Numbered from the stretch's first letter, positions 6,474 to 13,650 are shown. The stretch is DNA of 14,428 nt from JAFMDF01 sp964644655 (GCA_964644655.1 CAZXYA010000193.1:1-14428); one strand, 5' to 3'. Notes: generated by a model not told the origin, from the letters alone. Made by a program: numbers and translations.

Positions 6474-7274
6474 ATGAGAAAGCGATGCACCCTATTGATT
6501 AGTTGTTACTTATTATTAGGTTTTATGGGAAAAATACAAGCTCAAACCTATCAAGTTCAACTAGCTGCTTTTACAGAAGAGATATCCCCTACTTTTTTTG
6601 CTTTTGCTGGCTATGCCCATTTTTATGCAGAAAAAGATCATAATAATTTCATCCGTTACACCTTAGGTGAATTTTACACTTTAGCTGCTGCTCAGGCAGC
6701 CGAACAAAAGGCTATTAGTCGTGGTTTTTTGAATACTCATATTATTGAATTGGAGCAGCCTTTATTTGCCTATATGGAAGATTCACATGAGTTACCATTG
6801 ATGAAGGTACCAGAAAAAGAAGCCTTATTTATTCGCTCTGTTCGATTTGCCGCAGAGGATTTAAGTTTAAGTAAAGAATTATTGGTCTCCTTAGAAGAAG
6901 CCTTATTAGTAATGAAAAAACATGCCAATTTAAAATTGAGAATAGTGGGGCATACAGATGATATTGGAGAAAAAGCGCATAATCAGACAATTTCTAAAAA
7001 ACGGGCTAGAATGATTCAGAATTTTTTATTGGCAAGTGGTATTCCTGCCTATAGATTAAAAATGAAAGTAGCTGCAACCCCAAGTCCAGCCGTTTATTTT
7101 AAAGGAAAAGGATTACCAAAAACTAGAGATTTTAATCGAAGAATTATTCTAACACTAGTTGATATAAAAGAAGAAATAGTAATTGATAAATTTCAACAGC
7201 GAAACGGGTTAGGTAAAAAATTATCTTTATTTGACAATCCCACCGTTTTGCTGAAATTTATCAATATAACCTGA
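6474..7274 (+). CDS. Secreted SPOR-like/OmpA-like domain protein
   Basis: Exported protein that probably binds peptidoglycan. Residues 1-24 form a signal peptide with an alanine cleavage region (KIQAQ). Residues 25-92 resemble a SPOR-like module: YQVQLAAF at 26-33, RYTLGEFYTLAAAQAAEQKA at 61-80 and a final ISRGFLNTHIIEL segment. Residues 118-230 form an OmpA-C-like domain with LRIVGHTDDIG (155-165, Asp162 at the diaminopimelate-contact position), SKKRARMIQNFL (174-185, Arg177) and the terminal FNRRIILTL (220-228). A tail of about 36 residues follows. No lipobox or beta-barrel is present, so it is likely a soluble periplasmic or outer-membrane-associated protein. The start is the ATG at 6474. 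The OmpA part is well supported; the SPOR part is judged by pattern. It converges with the lipoprotein gene at 7347. Confidence 0.87.
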   Translation: MRKRCTLLISCYLLLGFMGKIQAQTYQVQLAAFTEEISPTFFAFAGYAHFYAEKDHNNFIRYTLGEFYTLAAAQAAEQKAISRGFLNTHIIELEQPLFAYMEDSHELPLMKVPEKEALFIRSVRFAAEDLSLSKELLVSLEEALLVMKKHANLKLRIVGHTDDIGEKAHNQTISKKRARMIQNFLLASGIPAYRLKMKVAATPSPAVYFKGKGLPKTRDFNRRIILTLVDIKEEIVIDKFQQRNGLGKKLSLFDNPTVLLKFINIT

Positions 7275-7346
7275 TTCAGTAGGCAATTTGCAGTAAAGGA
7301 AGACTGACTAGTAAATGTTGAAGTTGAGATTGAAAGTTTATACTGC

Positions 7347-7898
7347 CTATTGATAATCCACTTGCACTAAAATTGTTTTTGTGTCAGAAAGACTTAAAGC
7401 TTGTTCGCTTTGGATACTATATCCTTTGCCTACCTTATAAGACAGCGCTTGTTTGGACTGAGCAACTGCGTTATCTGTAGCTTTTTCTATGTCAATAGTT
7501 GACACCCTATTATTTTGAAAACCGATAATAAGTTTTTTAATTTTTAGGGATTCATCCTGAACAGTATAAATAATTTGATGGAGTTCTTTTTGAGCCGTAA
7601 AAAGACTATCAACTTTATATTTATCCGACCAAGCAGGTCTATTAATATCAGATGCAATAAAAATGGAGAGTTCATTGTCAAAATCGAGTGTTGCTAATGC
7701 TTTTTCTTCAGATACCCCATTGATAGAAACAGTCTTTTTAAAGGCGTTGAGTTTTTCTAAACGTACTTTTTCTTTTTGAAAAAAGGTTTTCAAATCAAAA
7801 AAGATAGCTGGCTCATTGCTTTGCTCAATTGGTGTGGTTACCTCTTGACAAGCAGCTAATAAGATCATCCATCCTAAAAAAACAATACAAAGTCGCAT
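7347..7898 (-). CDS. Hypothetical lipoprotein, 183 aa
   Basis: Lipoprotein of unknown function. The signal peptide MRLCIVFLGWMILLAAC ends in lipobox LLAAC (lipidated Cys17). The mature part starts with a Thr/Glu-rich spacer, then FFDLKTFFQKEKVRLEKL (34-51), KKTVSINGVSEEKAL, DFDNELSIFIASDINRPAW (72-90), a helical KVDSLFTAQKELHQIIYTV, and a strand-rich C-terminal half ending in TKTILVQVDYQ. The DLKxFF and DIN(R/K)PAW patterns look like a small lipoprotein family that I have seen in Bacteroidota, but I cannot give it a name. The ATG at 7896-7898 is directly before the signal peptide. It converges with the OmpA-like gene; the 72 bp between them contain no strong terminator. Confidence 0.82.
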   Translation of the reverse strand: MRLCIVFLGWMILLAACQEVTTPIEQSNEPAIFFDLKTFFQKEKVRLEKLNAFKKTVSINGVSEEKALATLDFDNELSIFIASDINRPAWSDKYKVDSLFTAQKELHQIIYTVQDESLKIKKLIIGFQNNRVSTIDIEKATDNAVAQSKQALSYKVGKGYSIQSEQALSLSDTKTILVQVDYQ

Positions 7899-8041
7899 AG
7901 GCTTTCGTTAATTTGAGTTGTGAGCTATGAGAGAAGGGAGATTACTTAAAGGTATTAGGTAATTACGTGATTGGATAAAAGCTGATACTGAATAAGCATT
8001 ATTCATGACCGTAACTCATACTCTCGCAATTCAGATACTAC

Positions 8042-8221
8042 GGTTAAACTCCATTTTTGTCCCCCCACGAAATGGATTTTAACCATACTCAAAATCCCCT
8101 CAATGCTGCCTGCCTAATGGTAGGCAGCTTTATAAAAAAAAGGTCTCTTATATAAACGATGTTGAGAAAATTACACGCTAGTGTTCCACAGGCTTATTTT
8201 AAGTCTGTGGAACTTTTTTTT
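8042..8221 (+). ncRNA. Candidate small RNA (three hairpins ending in an intrinsic terminator)
   Basis: Stem 1 pairs 8042-8056 with 8070-8084 (14 of 15 bp) and displays a 13-nt loop containing six consecutive C residues. Stem 2 is GCTGCCT/AGGCAGC (8105-8111/8122-8128). Stem 3 is the terminator at 8183-8213 with its T-run. The nearest upstream plus-strand gene ends 900 bp away. The 5' end is unknown: CATTTTTG at 8052-8059 is one base off the -7 consensus but lies inside stem 1, so the real promoter must be further upstream if the RNA exists. No known RNA family is recognised. Confidence 0.35.
8183..8221 (+). terminator. Strong intrinsic terminator, plus strand
   Basis: GTTCCACAGGCTTA (8183-8196) pairs along its full 14-bp length (one G-T wobble) with TAAGTCTGTGGAAC (8200-8213) around a TTT loop, and eight T residues follow (8214-8221). 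On the minus strand no T-run follows the stem, so it acts on plus-strand transcripts. No plus-strand gene lies directly upstream, which makes its client unclear. Confidence 0.88.
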
Positions 8222-8261
8222 GTTATATATAGCATCAGATAAAAGATTGATAATTGATTTA

Positions 8262-8323
8262 GAAGCCAGAAGTCAGACCGTCAATTTCATTGACTGTCAG
8301 AAGTCAGATTTTTTCGATCTGAC
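8262..8323. repeat. GAAGTCAGA repeat with nested hairpins
   Basis: CAGAAGTCAGA occurs at 8267-8277 and again at 8298-8308, a 31-bp period. Between the copies lies the hairpin GTCAAT-TTC-ATTGAC (8280-8294). The second copy overlaps a perfect 7-bp hairpin GTCAGAT/ATCTGAC (8303-8309/8317-8323). It lies just after the gpmI stop on that gene's strand and could shape the 3' end of its mRNA, though no T-run follows on the minus strand. Similar GAAGTCAGAAGTC strings are common intergenic repeats in some bacteria. Confidence 0.5.
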
Positions 8324-8338
8324 CTCTCACTTCTCTCT

Positions 8339-9865
8339 TCATATTATTAAATTTTCACCATCCATATCCTGGGGCGCATCTAAACCCATTAAATTTAGAA
8401 TCGTAGGTGCAATATCGCCTAATTTTCCATCCTTTATAGTTCGTCCATTTGCATTATTACTTATATAAAAGCAAGGAACAGGATTAGTGGTATGTGCGGT
8501 ATGCGGGGAACCGTCGGCATTGATCATGAAATCTGAATTTCCATGATCTGCAATTACAATGCCATCGTAATTATTATCGAGTGCTACTTTTATTAATCGC
8601 TTCAAACAGCTATCAACCGTTTCTGCTGCTTTCATTGCAGCAGAGAATATACCTGTATGTCCAACCATATCCGTATTTGCATAATTTAAACACACAAAAT
8701 TAGGTTGGCGTTTTTCGATATGCGCAATTAATTTATCAGTTGCTTCAATAGCACTCATTTCTGGCTGCAAGTCGTAAGTAGCTACTTTGGGAGAAGGGAT
8801 TAAAATTCTACTTTCTCCTTCAAATTCTGCTTCTCGACCACCATTAAAAAAGAAGGTAACATGAGGGTATTTTTCTGTCTCGGCAATTCTAACTTGTGTT
8901 TTTCCTGCTTTGGCTAAGACTTCTCCTAAAGTATTTTTAATATTATCCTTTGTAAAAAGCACGTCTATCCCTTTGAAACTTTCATCATAACGAGTCATGG
9001 TCAAAAAGCGAAGCGGTAATTTTTTCATCCCTAACTCCCGCTTATCTAATTGCGTTAATACTGCTGTAATTTCTCTTGGGCGATCCGTTCTAAAATTATA
9101 AAAAATCACTACATCATCTGCCTCAATTTTAGCAATAGGCTTTCCTCGAAATGTTTTAACCATTGGCTTTAAAAACTCATCCGTTTCTCCTGCTTTATAT
9201 CTGTTTTTTACTGTTTTTAGCAAGTCATTTGTTTTTTCTCCTTCGGCATTAACTAAGACATCATAGGCTAATTTTACCCGTTCCCAACGATTGTCTCGGT
9301 CCATTGCATAGTAGCGGCCAATGACAGAAGCAATTTTGATAGGCTGTTCTTTGATATACTTTTGTACGTCTTTCAAGTAGCCCAACCCTCCATTGGGTGC
9401 AGTATCTCGACCATCCATAAAGGCATGAATGAAGACCTCCTCTAAACCATAATCGGTCGTGATGTCACATAGGGCTTTGAGGTGGTTAATATGAGAATGG
9501 ACGCCGCCGTCAGATACTAAACCAATTAAATGAACTGCTTTATTATTTTCTTTAGCATATTTTAAACCAGCTACTAAGGTCTCATTTTCTACTAAGGTAT
9601 TTTCTCTAATGGCCTTATTGATTCTAGCTAATTCTTGGTATACCACTCTACCAGCGCCAATATTCAAATGACCTACTTCAGAATTACCCATTTGTCCTGC
9701 TGGTAAGCCTACTTCTTCTCCATAAGTTACCAATTCTGAATTTGGATATTGTTTATACAAGCTATCCACATAAGGGGTGTTCGCTTGTGCTAATGCACTT
9801 ACTTTAGGGTCTTGCCCATGTCCCCATCCATCTAAAATTACTAGAATTACTTTTTCTGTTTGCAT
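8339..9865 (-). CDS. gpmI: 2,3-bisphosphoglycerate-independent phosphoglycerate mutase
   Basis: Glycolytic and gluconeogenic enzyme that interconverts 3- and 2-phosphoglycerate in the cytoplasm using two metal ions (usually Mn2+) and a phosphoserine intermediate. The alkaline-phosphatase-type core starts at VILVILDGWG (6-15), and the catalytic Ser62 lies in QMGNSEVGHLNIGAGR (58-73). The inserted phosphotransferase domain shows DGGVHSH, FMDGRDTAP, GRYYAMDRDNRW and FYNFRTDRPREIT. The core resumes with the metal and substrate motifs EKYPHVTFFFNGG, NYANTDMVGHTG and IADHGNSDFM, then PHTAHTTNPVP. The 508-aa length is typical. The start is the ATG at 9863-9865, preceded by an A-rich stretch without Shine-Dalgarno. 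It is monocistronic: infB has its own terminator upstream, and the next minus-strand gene is 440 bp away. Confidence 0.98.
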   Translation of the reverse strand: MQTEKVILVILDGWGHGQDPKVSALAQANTPYVDSLYKQYPNSELVTYGEEVGLPAGQMGNSEVGHLNIGAGRVVYQELARINKAIRENTLVENETLVAGLKYAKENNKAVHLIGLVSDGGVHSHINHLKALCDITTDYGLEEVFIHAFMDGRDTAPNGGLGYLKDVQKYIKEQPIKIASVIGRYYAMDRDNRWERVKLAYDVLVNAEGEKTNDLLKTVKNRYKAGETDEFLKPMVKTFRGKPIAKIEADDVVIFYNFRTDRPREITAVLTQLDKRELGMKKLPLRFLTMTRYDESFKGIDVLFTKDNIKNTLGEVLAKAGKTQVRIAETEKYPHVTFFFNGGREAEFEGESRILIPSPKVATYDLQPEMSAIEATDKLIAHIEKRQPNFVCLNYANTDMVGHTGIFSAAMKAAETVDSCLKRLIKVALDNNYDGIVIADHGNSDFMINADGSPHTAHTTNPVPCFYISNNANGRTIKDGKLGDIAPTILNLMGLDAPQDMDGENLII

Positions 9866-9946
9866 TTTTTACTATTTTGTTGTTGTATTACCTTCAAAAA
9901 CAAACTCTCAATAAGCTCTTAGTTTTTACTCAAACTGGGTGATTAG

Positions 9947-9954
9947 CAAAAGTA
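9947..9954 (-). promoter_or_regulatory. Possible -7 element for gpmI (TACTTTTG)
   Basis: Read on the minus strand, TACTTTTG matches TAnnTTTG and lies 81 bases before the gpmI ATG, giving a leader of roughly 70-75 nt. No -33 TTTG is found at the usual spacing, so the call is tentative. Confidence 0.3.
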
Positions 9955-10064
9955 GTAGAAATAAATCTAAAAGATAGAAACTTAGTGTAAAATATACACT
10001 AATTTTTATTTGAAGCTTAACGGTTCAACTACGGTTTTCTCGTAAAAATGGAGTCTTATCTATT

Positions 10065-10147
10065 TTTCCCCTTTAAGAACCCCTTCCCGAGCCGCCGCTA
10101 CTTGTCCCGCCGAAGGGAAACTTTAGTCGGGAGATGGCGAGGGGAAA
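10065..10147. repeat. GC-rich palindromic intergenic block
   Basis: In an AT-rich setting, 42 of the 64 bases from 10081 to 10144 are G or C. Nested complementary arms are visible: TTTCCCC (10065-10071) with GGGGAAA (10141-10147), CCCC (10080-10083) also with GGGG, TCCCGA (10085-10090) with TCGGGA (10127-10132), and an inner TCCC/GGGA (10105-10108/10115-10118). No T-run follows. The composition suggests an inserted or dispersed structured element rather than a terminator. Confidence 0.5.
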
Positions 10148-10213
10148 TACTAAGAAGCTTTTTACACAGTAATAGATACTAAGTAAAAATGAAAGCAACC
10201 ATTATTAAATCCA

Positions 10214-10252
10214 AGAAAAAACCTCCTACGTATTCAAAAACGTAGGAGGTTT
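10214..10252 (-). terminator. Intrinsic terminator of infB
   Basis: AAACCTCCTACGT (10219-10231) and ACGTAGGAGGTTT (10240-10252) form a perfect 13-bp stem with an 8-nt loop. On the minus strand the stem runs into six T residues (three within the stem arm, three beyond, to 10216), 35 bases after the infB stop. It should end the infB transcript before gpmI. Confidence 0.9.
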
Positions 10253-10286
10253 ATTATTTATGAATGAAAGCCAAAAGGCTTTTATT

Positions 10287-13200
10287 TTATCTATTTGCTT
10301 CGAGCGTTTGTTTCACTTCAACAATTTCGTAAGCTTCAATAATGTCGTCTATTTTAATATCATTGAAGTTCTTAATGGTAAGACCACATTCTAAGCCTGA
10401 TTTAACTTCTTTTGCATCATCTTTAAAACGTTTAAGTGAACTAACTTCGCCATGAACCCCTTCCTTCGTAGGATAGATAACTATCCCATTTCTAATTAAA
10501 CGGATATGTGCGTTTCTAGTAATTTTTCCATCTTGAACATAACATCCAGCAATCGTACCGACCTTACTAATTTTGTAAGTTTCCCGAACTTGGACTTCAC
10601 CTATGACTTTCTCTTCTTTCGTCGGCTCTAACATGCCTTCAATCGCTGAACGTATTTCTTCAATTGCCTCATAAATAATAGAATAGGTCTTGATTTCTAC
10701 CCCTTCTTTTTCTGCTAATTTTCTAGCCCCTAAAGATGGTCTAACTTGGAAACCAATAATAATGGCATCAGAAGCAGACGCTAATAAGACATCCGATTCG
10801 ATAATTTGCCCAACTGCTTTGTGAATCACATTTACCTGAACCGTTTCAATAGATTGTTTGATCAAGGAATCAGATAAGGCTTCAATAGAACCATCCACAT
10901 CACCCTTTACAATCAAGTTTAATTCTTTAAAAGTACCTAAAGCTAAACGTCTTCCGATTTCATCTAAACTAATACGTTTACTAGCTCTATTACTTTGTTC
11001 TCTAGAAATTTGTGCTCGTTTAGCGGCAATTTGTCGAGTTTCTTGTTCACTATCTAATACTCTAAATTTCTCTCCTGCTTGTGGCGCACCACTTAATCCT
11101 AAGATTAATACAGGGGTTGCTGGTCCTGCTATTTTGATTCGCTCACCTCTTTCATTAAACATCGCCTTAATCTTACCAGAGTGTTCTCCAGCGACTACAG
11201 GATCACCAATCTTTAGAGTACCTGTTTGTACTAATGCTTTTGAGACATATCCTCGACCTTTATCTAAAGATGCTTCCAAAATAGCACCAATTGCTTGTCT
11301 ATTAGGATTCGCTTGTAGTTCTAATAGTTCTGCTTCTAATAAGATTTTTTCTAGCAACAAGTCAACATTTAAACCTGTTTTTGCTGAAATATCCTGTGAT
11401 TGAATTGGACCACCCCATTCTTCAATCAACAAGTTCATCCCTGAAAGTTGTTGCTTGATTCTATCTGGAGAAGCTCCTTCTTTATCAATTTTATTAATGG
11501 CAAAAACAATAGGTACACCTGCTGCTTGAGCGTGACTAATAGCCTCTTTCGTTTGAGGCATAATACTATCATCTGCTGCAATAATAATAACAGCAACATC
11601 TGTTACTTTTGCACCTCTTGCCCGCATCGCAGTAAAGGCTTCGTGACCCGGTGTATCTAAGAAGGTAATCTTCTTTTTATCTTCTCCAACAACTACTTCG
11701 TAAGCACCGATATGTTGAGTGATTCCCCCTGCTTCCCCATCTGCGACATTTGCCTTTCTAATATGATCCAGCAAAGAGGTCTTACCGTGGTCAACGTGTC
11801 CCATTACCGTTACAATTGGCGCACGAGGTAATAAATCTTCTGGTGCATCTACAATTTCTTCTTCTTCTTCAACTTGTTCTTCAGCAGAAATAAATTCAAC
11901 TTCATGATTAAATTCTTCGGCTACTAATTCAATGATTTCTGCATCTAACCGTTGATTGATTGATACAATTACCCCTAGGTTCATACAAGTCATAATTACA
12001 TCCGTTACGGGTGTGTCCATTAGACTTGCCAATTCAGATACAGAGACAAACTCTGTTAGCTGTAATTTTTCGTTTACACTTTCTAATTCTTTTTGTTCTT
12101 GCTTCTCTCGGATGCTCTCTCTTTTATCTCTTCTAAGCTTCTGGCGTTTCTTACCGCCTCCACCTTGAAGACGCGCCATTGTTGCTTTGATTTTTTCTTC
12201 GATTTCTTTTGCGGAAACTTCCTTGACTTCGTCATTTCTACCTCTACCTCTGCCTCTGCCACCCCTATTATTTCCTCCTCTACCACCCTGCGCTGGTCGT
12301 CTAGTTCTATTACCACCACCTTGACCTGATCTTTGCTGATTTTGACCTGATCTTTGCTGACCACCTGTTGCTGGTGTTTCAATTTTCTTTCTTTTTCGTC
12401 TACGCTTTTTGGGAGTAGTAGCATCTGAGGACGCTACAGGTTTTGCTCCTTTATCTGCTGCTGGTTTAGCTTTAGTTTTAGGGGAACCTCCTCGGTTTTG
12501 TTGTTGCTGATGTTGGTTGCCACCTTTCTTTTTCTTTGGTTTAGAAAATTTGCCAATATCAATTTTACCAAGAATTTTTGTACCCTTAAGCTTAGGAGCT
12601 TCGGCCCTAATAACACCAGTTTTAGTCGCTTCCTTAGGAGCTTCCTTGTCCGTTGTAGGGGTCGTCGCCTTTACTACTGGTGGTTCTTCTGCGATGGGTG
12701 GTTTTTCTACTGACTTCGGTGTTGTATCAGGTTTAGGTTGTTTTTCCACAGGTTTTTCCACAGGAGGAGTAACGGGTTCTGCTGCAATTGTAGGAGTCGT
12801 TTCTTCTTCTTTAGTCTTTGCGACTACTGGTTCAGTTTCAACTACTGGTTTAGCTTTGACCTTGACTTTAGGTTTTGTCGCTTTTTCTTTTTTCTGCTCT
12901 ACCTTAGGTGCTACTTTATCTTCCTTTTGTTCTACCTGAGGCGCCACTTTTTTTACAGGAGGCGTATCTTTTTTCGGCTTTTTCTTATGCTTTCTAGATT
13001 CTAAATCAATTTTGCCAAGAATTTTCAAACCAGATCCTGGATCTTTTTTCTCAGGAGCAATTGCCTCCTCTTTTACCGCTTCTTTCGTTGGTTCAGGAGT
13101 TACAATTTCTTCTTGCTTTGCTTCAATTACAGGAGGTGTTGGAATTGGAGGAGGAGGAGGCGCTACTGCCTTTTTTGTCATTGGCGGTGGTGGAGGCACG

Positions 13201-13442
13201 ACCGGAGGAGGCGCCACGGTTTCTTTCTTAGTTATTGGACGAGTACCGATAACCAACTGGTTTGCTTTTTCTTTGATTGCATAGGATTCTTGAAACTCTT
13301 GATGAAGTTTCTGTTCCATCTCTTCGGTAACCTTAGCATTAGGTTTATCCTCTATCTCAAAACCATTTTGGTTGAGAAAGTCCACAATTGTAGTTTTACC
13401 TACATTAAGATCTCTTGCTACTTTAATCAGACGTTTTGCCAT
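10287..13442 (-). CDS. infB: Translation initiation factor IF-2
   Basis: GTPase that brings initiator fMet-tRNA to the 30S subunit and promotes subunit joining. From the ATG at 13440-13442 the protein is 1051 aa, long for IF-2 because of a linker of over 350 residues. Order: IF2_N module 1 (KRLIKVARDLNVGKTTIVDFL, residues 3-23); a Pro/Lys/Glu-rich linker with two ILGKID islands (140-145 and 289-294); a basic KKRRRKRKK patch near 345-353; a Gly/Arg-rich segment (378-403); the EIEEKIKATMARLQGG helix; a second IF2_N module (LTEFVSVSELASLM, about 462-475); then the G domain with GHVDHGKT (548-555), GGITQHIGAYEV, DTPGHEAF, NKID and SAKTG, and the C-terminal domains that bind fMet-tRNA. An in-frame ATG at 13493 would add 17 residues, but the AAAAGGAA sequence just before 13442 and the family-like start MAKRLIKVA favour the shorter form. 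It follows nusA on the same strand after a 521-bp gap. Confidence 0.97.
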   Translation of the reverse strand: MAKRLIKVARDLNVGKTTIVDFLNQNGFEIEDKPNAKVTEEMEQKLHQEFQESYAIKEKANQLVIGTRPITKKETVAPPPVVPPPPPMTKKAVAPPPPPIPTPPVIEAKQEEIVTPEPTKEAVKEEAIAPEKKDPGSGLKILGKIDLESRKHKKKPKKDTPPVKKVAPQVEQKEDKVAPKVEQKKEKATKPKVKVKAKPVVETEPVVAKTKEEETTPTIAAEPVTPPVEKPVEKQPKPDTTPKSVEKPPIAEEPPVVKATTPTTDKEAPKEATKTGVIRAEAPKLKGTKILGKIDIGKFSKPKKKKGGNQHQQQQNRGGSPKTKAKPAADKGAKPVASSDATTPKKRRRKRKKIETPATGGQQRSGQNQQRSGQGGGNRTRRPAQGGRGGNNRGGRGRGRGRNDEVKEVSAKEIEEKIKATMARLQGGGGKKRQKLRRDKRESIREKQEQKELESVNEKLQLTEFVSVSELASLMDTPVTDVIMTCMNLGVIVSINQRLDAEIIELVAEEFNHEVEFISAEEQVEEEEEIVDAPEDLLPRAPIVTVMGHVDHGKTSLLDHIRKANVADGEAGGITQHIGAYEVVVGEDKKKITFLDTPGHEAFTAMRARGAKVTDVAVIIIAADDSIMPQTKEAISHAQAAGVPIVFAINKIDKEGASPDRIKQQLSGMNLLIEEWGGPIQSQDISAKTGLNVDLLLEKILLEAELLELQANPNRQAIGAILEASLDKGRGYVSKALVQTGTLKIGDPVVAGEHSGKIKAMFNERGERIKIAGPATPVLILGLSGAPQAGEKFRVLDSEQETRQIAAKRAQISREQSNRASKRISLDEIGRRLALGTFKELNLIVKGDVDGSIEALSDSLIKQSIETVQVNVIHKAVGQIIESDVLLASASDAIIIGFQVRPSLGARKLAEKEGVEIKTYSIIYEAIEEIRSAIEGMLEPTKEEKVIGEVQVRETYKISKVGTIAGCYVQDGKITRNAHIRLIRNGIVIYPTKEGVHGEVSSLKRFKDDAKEVKSGLECGLTIKNFNDIKIDDIIEAYEIVEVKQTLEANR

Positions 13443-13446
13443 TAAA

Positions 13447-13454
13447 TTCCTTTT
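13447..13454 (-). promoter_or_regulatory. Shine-Dalgarno-like site deciding the infB start
   Basis: AAAAGGAA on the minus strand places AAGGA five bases before the ATG at 13442. The alternative in-frame ATG at 13493 has only AT-rich sequence upstream. A clear Shine-Dalgarno is unusual among the genes of this window, whose other starts mostly lack one. Confidence 0.65.
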
Positions 13455-13522
13455 CCGCTCTTTTAGAAATTCTTTGATTTTGTTAAACAACATCTAAAAT
13501 TAAATTGATGTTGAAGTGTTCC

Positions 13523-13571
13523 AATTTATCTTTTTTGATATGATTTTAGGAAATTTCAAAAAAGATAAATT
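13523..13571 (-). promoter_or_regulatory. Perfect 16-bp inverted repeat in the infB leader
   Basis: AATTTATCTTTTTTGA (13523-13538) is repeated exactly in reverse complement at 13556-13571 with a 17-nt loop. In infB mRNA this would form a stable hairpin about 70 nt before the Shine-Dalgarno. No T-run follows on the minus strand, so it is not a standard terminator. A processing site, leader regulator or protein-binding palindrome are all possible. Confidence 0.5.
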
Positions 13572-13650
13572 AAGATTTTACACTTGCCTTGTCTCTCTTC
13601 AATTCTCTAATTGATGAGCGGCATTATTAATATACTGTATGATCCTAAAA

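Larger units (their letters stand above)
7899..8338. other. Intergenic region with three hairpins and a candidate plus-strand small RNA
   Basis: This gap of 440 bp lies between two minus-strand genes yet contains a strong intrinsic terminator on the plus strand (8183-8221). Upstream of that are a long C-loop hairpin (8042-8084) and a GC-rich hairpin (8105-8128). The distal part, 8262-8323, holds a separate GAAGTCAGA-type repeat. Frames in this region are not protein-like. Confidence 0.6.
9866..10286. other. Intergenic region between gpmI and infB
   Basis: This gap of 421 bp holds a -7-like motif for gpmI, a GC-rich palindromic block at about 10065-10147 and the infB terminator at 10214-10252. 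I see no coding capacity; the stretch 9960-10060 is AT-rich with nothing recognisable. Confidence 0.7.

Noticed and set aside
7275..7346. Bidirectional terminator between the convergent genes
   Set aside because: Only TAGGCA-type 6-bp complementarity was found, without a T-run, which is too weak to call.
8181..8468. Plus-strand 95-codon frame over the terminator and gpmI 3' end
   Set aside because: It starts inside the terminator stem and runs antisense into conserved gpmI sequence, so it is not a gene.
10858..11403. Plus-strand 181-codon frame opposite the infB C-terminal half
   Set aside because: It lies fully antisense to conserved IF-2 domains, and its residue content is explained by the complementary strand.
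12083..12424. Minus-strand 113-codon frame overlapping infB
   Set aside because: It is an alternative reading of the repetitive Lys/Gly/Arg linker codons of infB; its composition mirrors the host gene and it has no independent signal.
12517..12939. Plus-strand 140-codon frame opposite infB, with other plus-strand frames nearby
   Set aside because: Antisense of a biased linker yields long Val/Gly/Ser/Phe-rich frames by chance; there is no start signal or domain.
13442..13493. Upstream ATG of infB at 13493 as the true start
   Set aside because: The 17 extra residues (LFNKIKEFLKERKRN core) are unlike IF-2 starts, and the Shine-Dalgarno is in front of the ATG at 13442.
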